NCBI GenBank assembly: GCA_030673895.1
Contig: JAUTCR010000029.1
Span: 1-64,000 of the forward strand
DNA length: 64,000 nucleotides
Reading direction: 5' to 3'
From: Verrucomicrobiota bacterium JB023
Lineage (GTDB): Bacteria > Verrucomicrobiota > Verrucomicrobiia > Verrucomicrobiales > Akkermansiaceae
Positions 43,020 through 52,380 of this stretch are shown here, in pieces. A program made the translations under genes and the position numbers. The first letter of the stretch is position 1. Every line of letters begins with the position of its first letter. Under the pieces are notes generated by a model that did not search any database, had not been told where the DNA came from, and saw nothing but the letters and a program-made list of their open reading frames with translations.

Positions 43020-44489
43020 TTACTTCTTCTCGATCGGCCAATCGTCGGTGCGAAAGGAGGAGGCGGGCAATCCTTCCTCATTAACGAAGTTGGTGATGTC
43101 CGCATTCCCCCACCCGAAGCGCACTGCAACAGGCTGGGACACTTCGTCACTCCGTACCACCACGGTGTCACCCTCGATGACGGCTTGAGCGGGATGAAAC
43201 TTCTTATCCCGGCCAGCGATGGTAAAGTGGGTCAGCTCCTCACCATTGTTCGTTGTCAATCCGCTGCCCACGTTGGTGAACTTTAGTCGCATCTTGTTCC
43301 CTTCCCGGCTTGAGCTTTCAAGCAGCGGACCGGAAGCAACGACATCCTTACCGTAATCATTGGCCAAGGCGAGGAGGGCGAGCCGCTCCGCCACGGGCTT
43401 CTTCCTCTTGGGATGGATGTTGTCAACTTCACCCACATCCATCGTGACGACCATTCCAGTATTAGGGACAGAGAGCGCCTGGAGTTGGGCCTCGCGCAAG
43501 AACGCGACCGGGATGGGCTCCGCCTTGTAGGCGAAGGGCGCAATCTGCACATAGTAGAAAGGGAAATTTCCTTGCCCCCAGTAATTGCGCCAGTCGCTGA
43601 TCACAGCCGGGAAGAGGTCGCGGTACTGCGCGGGCTTTTTTACATTGGATTCGCCTTGATACCAAATGACCCCTTTCATCGCAAAGGGGACAATCGGCGC
43701 AATCATTCCATTGAAGAGCACGGACGGCGAAGTCTGCTTGAGCCACTTGGGTGCCTTGGCCCGGAGCGGGAAGACTGAGCCATGCTCCTGTGCCGTCTTG
43801 GGGTAGCTCATCAATCGGTCTTGGAATTCGGGGAACTCATTCATGAGCACCTCGGGGCTCACCCAGGCTTCCGCAGAGGAGCCTCCCCAATTCGATGATA
43901 TCAGGCCGATGGGCACATCAAGCTCCTCATGCAGGCGGGAGCCAAAGAAGTAAGCGATGGCACTGAAGCCCATCACCGAGCGCGGATTGCAGATTTCCCA
44001 TTTGGTTTTGACATCTTCCAAGGGTTCGAGAGCGCGCACTTGGGGGATGAGCGCATAGCGAATTTCCGGGTACTTCGCCTTCTTCGCCTCATCCTTCCAA
44101 TGGTCGGGACCGAAGCCACGCATCCGCCATTGCATGTTCGACTGTCCCCCGCAGATCCAGACCTCTCCTGCGAGGACGTTCTTGATGGTGATGGATTGAT
44201 CGCCGCTCTCGACCTCGATCCGGTGCGGACCTCCCGCCCCAGGGGTCTTGACGAAAAGGCTCCATTGGCCACTTTCCTCGACCTTGGTCGTCGCTTTCTT
44301 CCCATTCCAGGATGTCGTCACCTCCACCTGCTCGCCGGCGTCACCCCATCCCCAGACACGCGCCTCGGTATCCCGTTGAATGACCATGTTGTCCCGGAAG
44401 AGCCCGTTGAGCTTTAACGAATCAGCAGCAGCCGGAACCACCGCCAACAGCAAAAACATCTTGCAGAGATTTGGCAGAAAATAACGCAT
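43020..44489 (-). CDS. Sialate O-acetylesterase-like (SGNH) secreted hydrolase
   Basis: 489 residues with a signal peptide (MFLLLAVVPAAADS; ATG at 44489 or codon 11). The active-site Ser is in GGQSNMQW at about 116; block NWGGSSAEAWVSP and KGVIWYQGESNVKKPAQYRDL (read in part) match the family, and the catalytic His region is VDNIHPKRK. The family removes acetyl groups from sialic acids or other acetylated glycans. First of a two-gene unit with the sulfatase, pointing to use of sulfated, acetylated polysaccharide or mucin-like glycan. Confidence 0.95.
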   Translation of the reverse strand: MRYFLPNLCKMFLLLAVVPAAADSLKLNGLFRDNMVIQRDTEARVWGWGDAGEQVEVTTSWNGKKATTKVEESGQWSLFVKTPGAGGPHRIEVESGDQSITIKNVLAGEVWICGGQSNMQWRMRGFGPDHWKDEAKKAKYPEIRYALIPQVRALEPLEDVKTKWEICNPRSVMGFSAIAYFFGSRLHEELDVPIGLISSNWGGSSAEAWVSPEVLMNEFPEFQDRLMSYPKTAQEHGSVFPLRAKAPKWLKQTSPSVLFNGMIAPIVPFAMKGVIWYQGESNVKKPAQYRDLFPAVISDWRNYWGQGNFPFYYVQIAPFAYKAEPIPVAFLREAQLQALSVPNTGMVVTMDVGEVDNIHPKRKKPVAERLALLALANDYGKDVVASGPLLESSSREGNKMRLKFTNVGSGLTTNNGEELTHFTIAGRDKKFHPAQAVIEGDTVVVRSDEVSQPVAVRFGWGNADITNFVNEEGLPASSFRTDDWPIEKK

Positions 44490-44610
44490 GATGCTGCAGC
44501 CTAGCGAAGTCGCCTCCGCGCAACAATGGATAATTTGTTAATTATGTTGAACGCTTGGCCCGATTGTCAATTTCGCTTGCGATCACCTGCCAAGAAACCT
44601 TTAATGAGGT

Positions 44611-46257
44611 ATGAGCGATATCCCGAGTATCTTCAACGACGTGCTGGGACCCGTGATGCGGGGCCCGTCCAGCTCCCACAGCGCGGCCGCCTTACGGATT
44701 GGGCGCTTCGCCCTCGACCTCATGGGAGGTGAGCTGACCCACGTGCGCGTCGATTACGATCCCTCGGGCTCGCTCGTCACCACCCACGATTGCCAAGGCT
44801 CGGACCTTGGCCTCTTCGGCGGACTCATGGGCTGGGAGACGGATGACGAGCGCCTGCCGAACTTCCGCGACGAAATCAAGAAGGCCGGAATCGAGGTCGA
44901 GATTTGCTATACCTCCTACGGCGCTGAGCACCCGAATACCTATCGCCTCACCATGCGCAATGCCACGCGCGAGCGCAGCCTGGAGGCCATCTCCACTGGG
45001 GGTGGCATGATCGTGATTCAGAATATTGACGGCTTTCCCGTTGAGCTCAAGGGAGACTACCATGAGACGGTCATCATCGTCTCTGGCGACGACACCGCCA
45101 ACGTGGTTGCCCGGCTTCAGGCCGAGGCGGAGCTGGAAGACATCATCGTAAGCAATCAGCCTGAGCGAAGCCTGGTCATCGCGCGCGGTCGGAGCCCACT
45201 GCCCGACAGCCTGGTCGCCACCCTCGGTCGTCTGCCCGGGATCGTCTCAGTCGATCCGGTGGCAGCAGTCCTCCCCGTTCTCGGGCGCAAGGATCTGTCG
45301 GTCCCTTTCCTCTCTTGTGAGGAGATGCTCGCCTATCGCGAGCAAGAAGGAGGCACCCTCAGCCTGGCCGAACTGGCGACTCGCTATGAGGCGGCCCGCG
45401 GAGGCATCACGGAAGCCGAAGTTCGCGAAAAGATGGGGCGATTGGTCGATGTCTTTGAGAGCTCGATCACCACGGGCCTTGGCGGAACCTCATACGAGGA
45501 CCGCCTACTCCACTATCAGTCCGGAGGCTTTAGCGAAAAGCTCTCCCGAGGCGCCCTCATCCCTAGTGATGCGCTGAACCGGGTCATCCTCTATGTGACC
45601 GCGATGATGGAGATGAAGAGCTCGATGGGCGTCATCGTCGCGGCACCAACGGCCGGATCCTGCGGTGCCCTGCCGGGTGCCGTCTTTGGAGTTTGTGATG
45701 CGATGGGTCTCGACCGGGAGCACCGGATTGATGCCCTCATGGTCGCAGGGCTAATCGGGGTCTTCATCACCGCCCGCTCCACCTTCGCTGCCGAGGTCGC
45801 TGGCTGTATGGCCGAGTGTGGTTCCGGCTCCAGTATGTCCGCCGCCGCTCTCACCGGTCTCGCCGGGGGCTCCTTCGAGCAGCAGCTCGGCGCGGCTTCC
45901 CAAGCCTTGCAAAACTCCTTCGGCATGACATGTGACACCCTCGCCAACCGCGTGGAAGCGCCCTGCCTAGGCAAGAACGTGATGGCCGCGAGCAATGCCC
46001 TCGCCTGCGCCAACATGGCCTTGGCCGACTATCAACACCTCATTCCCCTCGATCAAGTGATCGATGCCATGCGCGAGGTGGGAGATCTCATGCCGCGGGA
46101 AATCTGCTGCACCGGACTGGGCGGACTGGCAGTCACCCCGACCTCCCGCGACCTCGAGAAGATGCTCGAGGATAAGAAAGCGGCCAGCTCCTGCGACTCG
46201 GGCTCTTGCCAATGTCAGCCAGACCCTACGGAGAAAGAGGCCGCGACCCCCGTCTAA
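44611..46257 (+). CDS. sdaA: L-serine dehydratase, fused beta and alpha domains (iron-sulfur)
   Basis: 548 residues, the single-chain arrangement. The N-terminal half holds the beta domain (PVMRGPSSSHSAAALRIGRFA) with a possible ACT-like region (about 150-225). The alpha domain holds APTAGSCGALPGAVFG, ECGSGSSMSAAALTG and CCTGLGGLAVTPTS, which supply Cys ligands of the [4Fe-4S] cluster. The enzyme converts L-serine to pyruvate and ammonia in the cytosol. The end has an unusual tail with four Cys in SSCDSGSCQCQ (three within six residues) before EKEAATPV; this is not in the catalytic core. It is convergent with the sensor kinase (10-nt gap). Confidence 0.95.
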   Translation: MSDIPSIFNDVLGPVMRGPSSSHSAAALRIGRFALDLMGGELTHVRVDYDPSGSLVTTHDCQGSDLGLFGGLMGWETDDERLPNFRDEIKKAGIEVEICYTSYGAEHPNTYRLTMRNATRERSLEAISTGGGMIVIQNIDGFPVELKGDYHETVIIVSGDDTANVVARLQAEAELEDIIVSNQPERSLVIARGRSPLPDSLVATLGRLPGIVSVDPVAAVLPVLGRKDLSVPFLSCEEMLAYREQEGGTLSLAELATRYEAARGGITEAEVREKMGRLVDVFESSITTGLGGTSYEDRLLHYQSGGFSEKLSRGALIPSDALNRVILYVTAMMEMKSSMGVIVAAPTAGSCGALPGAVFGVCDAMGLDREHRIDALMVAGLIGVFITARSTFAAEVAGCMAECGSGSSMSAAALTGLAGGSFEQQLGAASQALQNSFGMTCDTLANRVEAPCLGKNVMAASNALACANMALADYQHLIPLDQVIDAMREVGDLMPREICCTGLGGLAVTPTSRDLEKMLEDKKAASSCDSGSCQCQPDPTEKEAATPV

Positions 46258-46267
46258 GCACCCTTTC

Positions 46268-47800
46268 CTACTTCAGCGCCTTCGCCACCGCCTGGCGCAG
46301 CTGCTCCAGGGTGGCAGGCTTGGCAAGATGCTCATCGAATCCTGCCTCCATGCTCGCCGCCACGTGCGAAGGCTGCGCATGCCCCGACAAGGCGACCAGA
46401 TAGGGCGCCCGATCAGGATAAGTCGCCCGAATCTGCCGGGCGATGTCCCATCCCTCCAGACTGCCCGACAAGGACAGATCGCAGAAGATGATGTCTGGGA
46501 TCTCCTGTGCCAGAAAAGAGAACGCGGAACGCCCGTCCGGCAAGGCATGGACCTCGTGCCCACTGGACTGCAGGAGCAGTTCCAGAGCCGTGGAAACATT
46601 CACATCATCCTCAATGATGAGTATCGTCGCCGCATTGGGCTTCTTATCTCCCCGCCCTGTATCAACCAATCCGACTGCTGGACCTTCCGTCGTTTTGAAA
46701 CGAAGCGAGAAAGTCGCGCCCCTGCCTTTCCCTTCACTCCTCACCGAGGCCTCCCCTTCATGGAGCACCATGATTTCCCGAATGACGGACAAACCCAGCC
46801 CCAAGCCATCCTTGCTCAAGCGATACGCGGACGCCCCTTGCCGGAAGGGCTCGAAGATGAATTCCATCTCCTCCGGAGTCAGTCCGATTCCAGTATCTCT
46901 CACCTCAATGACGGCCATGCCGGCCTCCGGCTCCTCACGTAAGCTGACCGACACCTGTCCCCCCGCATCGGTGAACTTGATTCCATTGCTGAGAAGATTG
47001 TTCAAGCACTGGGAAATCCTGACCGAATCTCCCTCAGTCCACAGGGCAGCTGTCGTCTCATCGAGCTCAAGGCGAATATTCTCCTCCCGGGCGATCGCTT
47101 CGTAATCCTTTACGCAATCCTGCACGATACGATTGAGCGACAACCGGCCTTTGACGAGTTTGAAGTTGCCCGCCGACAGGCGCGAGACGTCGAGGGTGTC
47201 ATTAACCAAGCGGGAGAGATGGGATATCTGCCGACCCAGGATTTCCATCGTAAGCTCCCGCTTCTCTTGATTGAGATCATTGCCGAGGGCGTGGTAACTA
47301 TTGGTGATCGCGGAGAGTGGATTCCGCAGCTCATGCCCGAGCATGGCGATGAAGCGGTCCTTCTCGGCGGCGGACTTCTTCAAAGAATCGACATTGGTCG
47401 TCGTCCCATACCACTTGATGACCTGTTTCGCCTCATTGTGGATGGGCACCGCACGGGCTGTGAACCATTCGTAGTTCCCATTCGCCGAGCGGATCCGTAC
47501 TTCCTGCTCGTAGATCGTCCCCTTCTGCACGCAGTTTCCCCAATTGCTCATCACCTCGTCGAGATCCTCGGGATGGATGAGCGGCGCCCAGTTCAAGTAA
47601 TCGGGGTCATCTTCCGAGACGCCGGTATATTTCCCCATCTGGGGACCGATGTAATCAAGCACGCCATCCGGCTCGGCTGTCCAGACAATTTGCGGAAGTG
47701 TCTCCGCAAAATGCCGGAAATGGAGTTCTGCTCCTGATTGCTCGTGAATCCCAGGGGGAGAGTTGTTTTGACGGGGGGAGTCTTTGATGGGCTGCTTCAC
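46268..47800 (-). CDS. Hybrid sensor histidine kinase: PAS - HisKA - HATPase - receiver
   Basis: 510 residues, no membrane segment, so cytosolic. PAS/PAC at about 26-140 (LPQIVWTAEPDGVLDYIG, EVRIRSANGNYEWF). The phospho-acceptor His is in AMLGHELRNPLSAI (about 155). The ATP-binding domain has NLLSNGIKFTDAGG, VIEVRDTGIGLTPEEM and KDGLGLGLSVIREI. A C-terminal receiver (about 388-508) carries the acceptor Asp in IIFCDLSLSG and the conserved Lys in HLAKPAT. The receiver may pass phosphate onward or control the kinase; no separate response regulator is nearby. It is co-directional and 47 nt downstream of ftsW at the end of the dcw cluster, which suggests a link to envelope growth, although the signal is unknown. 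Confidence 0.93.
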   Translation of the reverse strand: MKQPIKDSPRQNNSPPGIHEQSGAELHFRHFAETLPQIVWTAEPDGVLDYIGPQMGKYTGVSEDDPDYLNWAPLIHPEDLDEVMSNWGNCVQKGTIYEQEVRIRSANGNYEWFTARAVPIHNEAKQVIKWYGTTTNVDSLKKSAAEKDRFIAMLGHELRNPLSAITNSYHALGNDLNQEKRELTMEILGRQISHLSRLVNDTLDVSRLSAGNFKLVKGRLSLNRIVQDCVKDYEAIAREENIRLELDETTAALWTEGDSVRISQCLNNLLSNGIKFTDAGGQVSVSLREEPEAGMAVIEVRDTGIGLTPEEMEFIFEPFRQGASAYRLSKDGLGLGLSVIREIMVLHEGEASVRSEGKGRGATFSLRFKTTEGPAVGLVDTGRGDKKPNAATILIIEDDVNVSTALELLLQSSGHEVHALPDGRSAFSFLAQEIPDIIFCDLSLSGSLEGWDIARQIRATYPDRAPYLVALSGHAQPSHVAASMEAGFDEHLAKPATLEQLRQAVAKALK

Positions 47801-47847
47801 TTAGTACCAAAAATGAAGGGAATTCTCGGATGAGCAAGCAAGGAAGT

Positions 47848-49005
47848 TCACAGCTTAAGCGCAAACTTGCGTTCCTTCGTCCGAGCGAGCTCGGTCGTCT
47901 CAATGAAGGTGCAGCGGCGGTGAACGCTGAAGAGCAAGCCCACAGAGACTAACGTGCAGAAAAGATTGGAGCCCCCCTGGCTCATGAAGGGGAGCGGCAA
48001 ACCCGTGACCGGAAGAGATCCCGTGACCACACCAATGTTCAACATGGCCGGAACCACAATGATCATGGTGAGGCCGGCTGCGAGAATCTTGCCATGGAAT
48101 TCCCGAGCATAGATGGCGATGGCCAGACCAGAAATGACAATCAACACAAACGAGCTGACGACGAGCAAGGAGAAGACCAATCCCAGCTCCTCGCCGAGTG
48201 CGGCGAAGATGAAGTCATTGTTGGCAAACGGCAGCGCACCCAGCTTGGCCGTTCCATTGCCAACCCCGGTTCCGAACCACCCACCATTCTGGAGCGCCTT
48301 CAAGCCTTGCGCCAACTGATAGCCAGCTCCGGCCCGAATCTCAGGATCATCCATGTTCCAGAAGGCCGTCAGGCGCATGCTTCGGACCGGGTCACTCTGC
48401 ACGAACTTGTACCCTCCCAATGCAGCGATTCCGGCGGTCAATCCCAGCAACGATATCCGGCTGCCCGCGACGAACATCAAGCCCCCGCCGACGGCGCCCA
48501 GGACCATGGTCGTTCCCAGGTCACGCTCGAAGAGAATCAGCAAGCAAGGCCCACCTAACAGCAGGCCGGGCACCAGGAAACCGCGCACGAGGCACTTCGC
48601 TTCAGCCTGATACTGCGCGTACCAACAAGCCAGGGCCAAAACCACAATCGGCTTCGCAAACTCCGAAGGCTGGATGACCGGCAAGCCGGGAAACTTAACC
48701 CAACGACCTTCCCCGTAGTTCACATACCGAATCCCATCGACATAACAAAAGGACAGGAGCACACAGACACCAAGGAACAACCAGAGCCAACACGATTGCA
48801 GGCGACGGTAGTCGATCATGGAGAGAAGGCACGCGAAGAAGACGCCCAACCCCATCCAGACGGCTTGTCTCTTGACTGACGCATAGACGTCGTCGCTGTT
48901 ACGCATCTCCGGCGTCCAGACCGTCGTGCTCGTGAGCATGATCAGGCCGAGCACGACGAGAGTCGCGACGGCGGAGAAAAGGAGGATGCCACTATGACGA
49001 GCCAC
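47848..49005 (-). CDS. ftsW: SEDS peptidoglycan glycosyltransferase FtsW
   Basis: 385 residues with about ten membrane helices. SEDS-family blocks: PGLPVIQPSEFAKPIVVLAL (in part), ILFERDLGTTMVLG, NNDFIFAALGEELG, and TGLPLPFMSQGGSN. FtsW polymerises lipid II into glycan strands at the septum together with the class B PBP (FtsI, same cluster). Its place in the dcw cluster, downstream of murD, favours FtsW over RodA. It follows the LysM gene by 8 nt. murG, which usually follows ftsW, is not here; the sensor kinase takes that place. Confidence 0.94.
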   Translation of the reverse strand: MARHSGILLFSAVATLVVLGLIMLTSTTVWTPEMRNSDDVYASVKRQAVWMGLGVFFACLLSMIDYRRLQSCWLWLFLGVCVLLSFCYVDGIRYVNYGEGRWVKFPGLPVIQPSEFAKPIVVLALACWYAQYQAEAKCLVRGFLVPGLLLGGPCLLILFERDLGTTMVLGAVGGGLMFVAGSRISLLGLTAGIAALGGYKFVQSDPVRSMRLTAFWNMDDPEIRAGAGYQLAQGLKALQNGGWFGTGVGNGTAKLGALPFANNDFIFAALGEELGLVFSLLVVSSFVLIVISGLAIAIYAREFHGKILAAGLTMIIVVPAMLNIGVVTGSLPVTGLPLPFMSQGGSNLFCTLVSVGLLFSVHRRCTFIETTELARTKERKFALKL

Positions 49006-49013
49006 GGGGAGAC

Positions 49014-49883
49014 CTACTGAGCGGGGATCTTGAGCTTCATTCCGATGCGCATCTTACGCGCATCCTTGATGCCATTGAGGGAGAGAATCTCCTGCTGGGA
49101 CACGCCATAGCGGCGGGAGAGCGACCAAACGGTCTCTCCACTACTCAGCGTGTGCGTCCTCATGGGAGCGGGCTTTGGCTTCTCTTCCACCACTGGTGGA
49201 GCCACTTGGGCTACTGGCTCAGATGGAACGGTCGTACGGACAGGCTCCGTCGGCAGGGCCTGCACGGGGGCCGCACCGAGAGTCGGAGGCAAAGGTGTTC
49301 CGATTGGTTCGGGCTCTGACAACAGCTCATATTCGGGAGGCATGGAATGCGAGGGAGCCACTTCACGAATCGGAGGGAGCTGCTCCATGGCCATAGCCTC
49401 TTCTTCATTCTCAATGACCTCGATACGTTGTGCCCCAGCTGGCAACTTAAGAGCGAGATTGGCACTCAGCGGAACATTTCCGTTGAAGCGACGAAGGTAA
49501 TCACTATCGAGCCCGTAGTTGCGCGCGATCCGTTCATACGTGTCCCCCGGCTCGACGAAGTAGGGTTGATCGTTGGCATTCAGCTTCGGCTTCTCCGTCT
49601 CTGCCACCGCTGACTTGTTCGCCGCCTCTACCGGCTCCTTGACGACAACATCGCTCTTGGTCGATTGATTATGCACCACGATGGCTGCAATGGCTGCCAC
49701 GTGAAGTAGAAGAATCACGACGAGGCCGCGGGCGACGCCGAGATTGGGCTCTTCCACGGCGAAGTCGCCGTTTGATGCTGCCGCAGCCACACGCTGCTTC
49801 TTCCTCCTACGGGTCTTGGCATGCAGGAAGCGGAAGCCTCCGCTCGTTGCACGACGTTTGGTTTCGAATAATTTGGTCTTCAT
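49014..49883 (-). CDS. Single-pass membrane protein with two LysM domains in the dcw cluster
   Basis: 289 residues. A basic cytosolic start (KTRRRKKQR) of about 50 residues leads to one membrane segment (GLVVILLLHVAAIAAIVV, about 53-70), a periplasmic linker, a LysM-like module (about 107-150, YFVEPGDTYERIARNYG), a long Pro/Glu-rich linker (about 165-240) and a canonical C-terminal LysM (about 243-288, HTLSSGETVWSLSRRYG to MKLKIPAQ). LysM binds GlcNAc in peptidoglycan. The layout (short cytosolic tail, one helix, Pro-rich linker, terminal wall-binding domain) is that of FtsN, with LysM in place of SPOR. It lies between murD (8 nt) and ftsW (8 nt), so a role in septal wall synthesis is inferred. 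Confidence 0.85.
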   Translation of the reverse strand: MKTKLFETKRRATSGGFRFLHAKTRRRKKQRVAAAASNGDFAVEEPNLGVARGLVVILLLHVAAIAAIVVHNQSTKSDVVVKEPVEAANKSAVAETEKPKLNANDQPYFVEPGDTYERIARNYGLDSDYLRRFNGNVPLSANLALKLPAGAQRIEVIENEEEAMAMEQLPPIREVAPSHSMPPEYELLSEPEPIGTPLPPTLGAAPVQALPTEPVRTTVPSEPVAQVAPPVVEEKPKPAPMRTHTLSSGETVWSLSRRYGVSQQEILSLNGIKDARKMRIGMKLKIPAQ

Positions 49884-49891
49884 TGGGGTAT

Positions 49892-51202
49892 CTATTTGAG
49901 CTGTTTGACGATCTCGCGAAACGCGTCGCCACGTTCCACATAGCTGGAAAATTGGTCGAAGGACGAGGTCCCTGGCGAGAAGAGGACGGTGCTCCCGGGT
50001 GGGGCCAGTTCGCGGGCAGCGAGGACGGCTTCTTCAAGCGTCTCCACCGGGCGAGTCTCCACCACGCTAGAAAAAACCTTAGCAAGAGACTGGCCAATCT
50101 GGCCAAAGGTGACAGAGGCGACCGCCTTCTCCCCGAGTATCCCAGTTAGAGGCTGATAGTCGAGTCCTTTGTCCTTCCCTCCCGCGATGAGAACAACCGG
50201 TCGAAGCTGCGAACGAAGCGCTGCTTCCAACGCATGCAGATTAGTTGCCTTGGAGTCATTGAGATATTCCACTCCGTCTAGCGTGCGAATCAATTCACAG
50301 CGATGGGGCGGCGGGACGAAGGACTTGAGACTCTCCTTGATTTTCTCCAAGTCTGCCCCCGCTTCATGCGCGGCAGCTGTTGCCGCCATGATGTTCTCGG
50401 CATTGTGCAACCCCCGCAAGGTGGTGTCCTCCAAGGACACGAAGGGCACCCCCGCCCGATAGATCAGGCCATCCTTAAAGAGGTATTCGGCGTCAGCCTC
50501 ATCATCCCACTCACTCATGAAGCGGATCACCTTCGACTTGATGGACTCAAGGTCTTCTTCTGATCGGGCAATGATCGCCTGATCCTCCGTCATGTTCTCA
50601 AAGATTCGCATCTTGGCCGCCCGGTATTCCTCGATGGTGGCATAGCGGTCCATGTGGTCGGGCGCGAAGTTCAGCCAAATCGCAATGTCCGGACGAAAGG
50701 TTTCGATGGTCTCCAATTGAAACGAACTGACCTCGAGGGCAATTGATTCCGGAGGCTCATCATCAAGCACGACATCACAGAGAGGCCGGCCATGATTACC
50801 GCAGGGCAGGCAGGAGATGCCGCTCTCGTTGAGAAACGCCGAGACCAGCTCCGTGGTCGTTGTCTTCCCGTTGGTTCCTGTGATGGCGACCACGAGCCCA
50901 CGATAGTTCAAAAAGCCCAGTTCGAGTTCACCAATGAAGCCACCACTCCCTTCCGCGAAGGCTTGGGCGAAGTCTCCCGCTGTCTCGATCCCCGGACTGA
51001 CAACGACCAGGTCGGCACGAGTCTCCTTGCCCATCTCGGGGGTCGCATTGGGCGTCAAGGTGATGGCCTCGGGCCAGTCACCTACGATGGTTCCTGTATC
51101 ATAGACCGTCACCTTGGCTCCCAGCCGGAGACAAAGCTCCGCCGCCGCCCGACCACTCCGGCCGGCTCCAAGGATTGCCACAGTTTGTCCGTCGAGATGC
51201 AT
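49892..51202 (-). CDS. murD: UDP-N-acetylmuramoyl-L-alanine--D-glutamate ligase
   Basis: 436 residues from ATG 51202 (MHLDGQTVAILGAGRSG); the frame reaching 51289 would run into mraY. The start codon shares one base with the mraY stop (TAATG), a coupling arrangement. The ATP loop is AITGTNGKTTTTELV; ALEVSSFQLE, NFAPDHMDRY, YLNDSKATNLHALEAAL and LIAGGKDKG follow the MurD pattern. It adds D-glutamate to UDP-MurNAc-L-Ala in the cytosol. Confidence 0.96.
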   Translation of the reverse strand: MHLDGQTVAILGAGRSGRAAAELCLRLGAKVTVYDTGTIVGDWPEAITLTPNATPEMGKETRADLVVVSPGIETAGDFAQAFAEGSGGFIGELELGFLNYRGLVVAITGTNGKTTTTELVSAFLNESGISCLPCGNHGRPLCDVVLDDEPPESIALEVSSFQLETIETFRPDIAIWLNFAPDHMDRYATIEEYRAAKMRIFENMTEDQAIIARSEEDLESIKSKVIRFMSEWDDEADAEYLFKDGLIYRAGVPFVSLEDTTLRGLHNAENIMAATAAAHEAGADLEKIKESLKSFVPPPHRCELIRTLDGVEYLNDSKATNLHALEAALRSQLRPVVLIAGGKDKGLDYQPLTGILGEKAVASVTFGQIGQSLAKVFSSVVETRPVETLEEAVLAARELAPPGSTVLFSPGTSSFDQFSSYVERGDAFREIVKQLK

Positions 51203-52377
51203 TAGAGAATCTTCAAAGTTGCCAAGCCAATGAGTGCGAAAAGAATGGAAAGGATCCAGAAGCGGATAATCACCTGGGTTTCCTTCCACCCGCCCAGCTC
51301 AAAGTGGTGGTGAATCGGTGACATGCGAAAGATCCGCTTTCCGGTGCTTTTGAAGCTCGCAACCTGCAGCATCACCGAGAGGGCCTCCATCACGAAGATG
51401 CCACCAATGATGACCAAAAGCAGCTCCTGGCGGACGCAAATTGCCGTCGTTCCGATGCAGCCACCAATAGCCAGCGATCCGGTGTCTCCCATAAAGACCT
51501 TGGCCGGATAGGCATTGAACCAAAGAAAGCCAAAGCTCGCCCCCACCAGAGCCATCAAGATGATGCAGACCTCCCCGACGAAGGGATTATATGGAACGCT
51601 GAGGTATTCGTGGGCGTTGTAATTGCCCGCGACATAGGCGAGAACGGTGTAGGCGAGCGCAACGGTAATGGTGCACCCAATTGCCAGGCCATCCAAGCCA
51701 TCCGTCAGGTTCACCGCATTCGAGCTTCCCATCAGAACAAGCACGAAGAAGGGAATCGCGAAGATTCCAAGATAGAGAAATGGAGACTTGGAAACCGGAA
51801 TCGAAAGGTGGGCGATGTTCCTCTCGCTGTCCGCCCAGGCAATATTTTGGTCACTGAAAAGCCACTGGGAGGTCTCTGGCTTGGTGTAGAGGAAGATGGC
51901 AACGAAAGCGCCGACGACGAGCTGCCAAAATAGTTTGGTGCGGCCGCTCACCCCGTCGGAGGACTTCTTCACCACCTTGGTGTAATCATCCATGAAGCCA
52001 AGTAAGCCCAGCGACAACAGGGCGAACATGACGACGGTGACAAAAGGATTCAACAGCCGGCCGCACAGGAGAACAGAGACCAATACCGTGCCAAGAATCA
52101 TCACCCCGCCCATCGTCGGAGTGCCCACTTTCTTGCCATGCAGCTCGGCCAATTTATGAACCTCTTCCGCAGTCCGGATAGGCTGGCCAACCTTGAGCGA
52201 AATCAGCTTCCGGATGATCCGGGGGCCAATGATCAAGCTCAGCAGAAAGGCGATCATGGTTGCCAAGCCTGCTCTAACAGAGATGTATTGGAACCAATTC
52301 AAGAACCTCAACCCGTGGGACCATTCCGCACCCGCCTCGTTGGCTTTTGCCCACCATTCGTAAATCCAGTATAACAT
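51202..52377 (-). CDS. mraY: Phospho-N-acetylmuramoyl-pentapeptide transferase
   Basis: 391 residues, about ten membrane helices. MraY signatures: GTPTMGGVMIL, FMDDYTKVVKKSSDGVSGR (in part), NAVNLTDGLDGLAIG with the catalytic Asp residues, and HHHFELGGWKE near the end. It moves phospho-MurNAc-pentapeptide to undecaprenyl phosphate, making lipid I on the inner membrane. The gene starts 3 nt after murF stops and ends on the murD start. Confidence 0.97.
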   Translation of the reverse strand: MLYWIYEWWAKANEAGAEWSHGLRFLNWFQYISVRAGLATMIAFLLSLIIGPRIIRKLISLKVGQPIRTAEEVHKLAELHGKKVGTPTMGGVMILGTVLVSVLLCGRLLNPFVTVVMFALLSLGLLGFMDDYTKVVKKSSDGVSGRTKLFWQLVVGAFVAIFLYTKPETSQWLFSDQNIAWADSERNIAHLSIPVSKSPFLYLGIFAIPFFVLVLMGSSNAVNLTDGLDGLAIGCTITVALAYTVLAYVAGNYNAHEYLSVPYNPFVGEVCIILMALVGASFGFLWFNAYPAKVFMGDTGSLAIGGCIGTTAICVRQELLLVIIGGIFVMEALSVMLQVASFKSTGKRIFRMSPIHHHFELGGWKETQVIIRFWILSILFALIGLATLKIL

Positions 52378-52380
52378 ATC

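Noticed and set aside
42184-43188. 334-codon plus-strand ORF inside the sulfatase
   Set aside because: Antisense to an intact secreted sulfatase with its activation motif.
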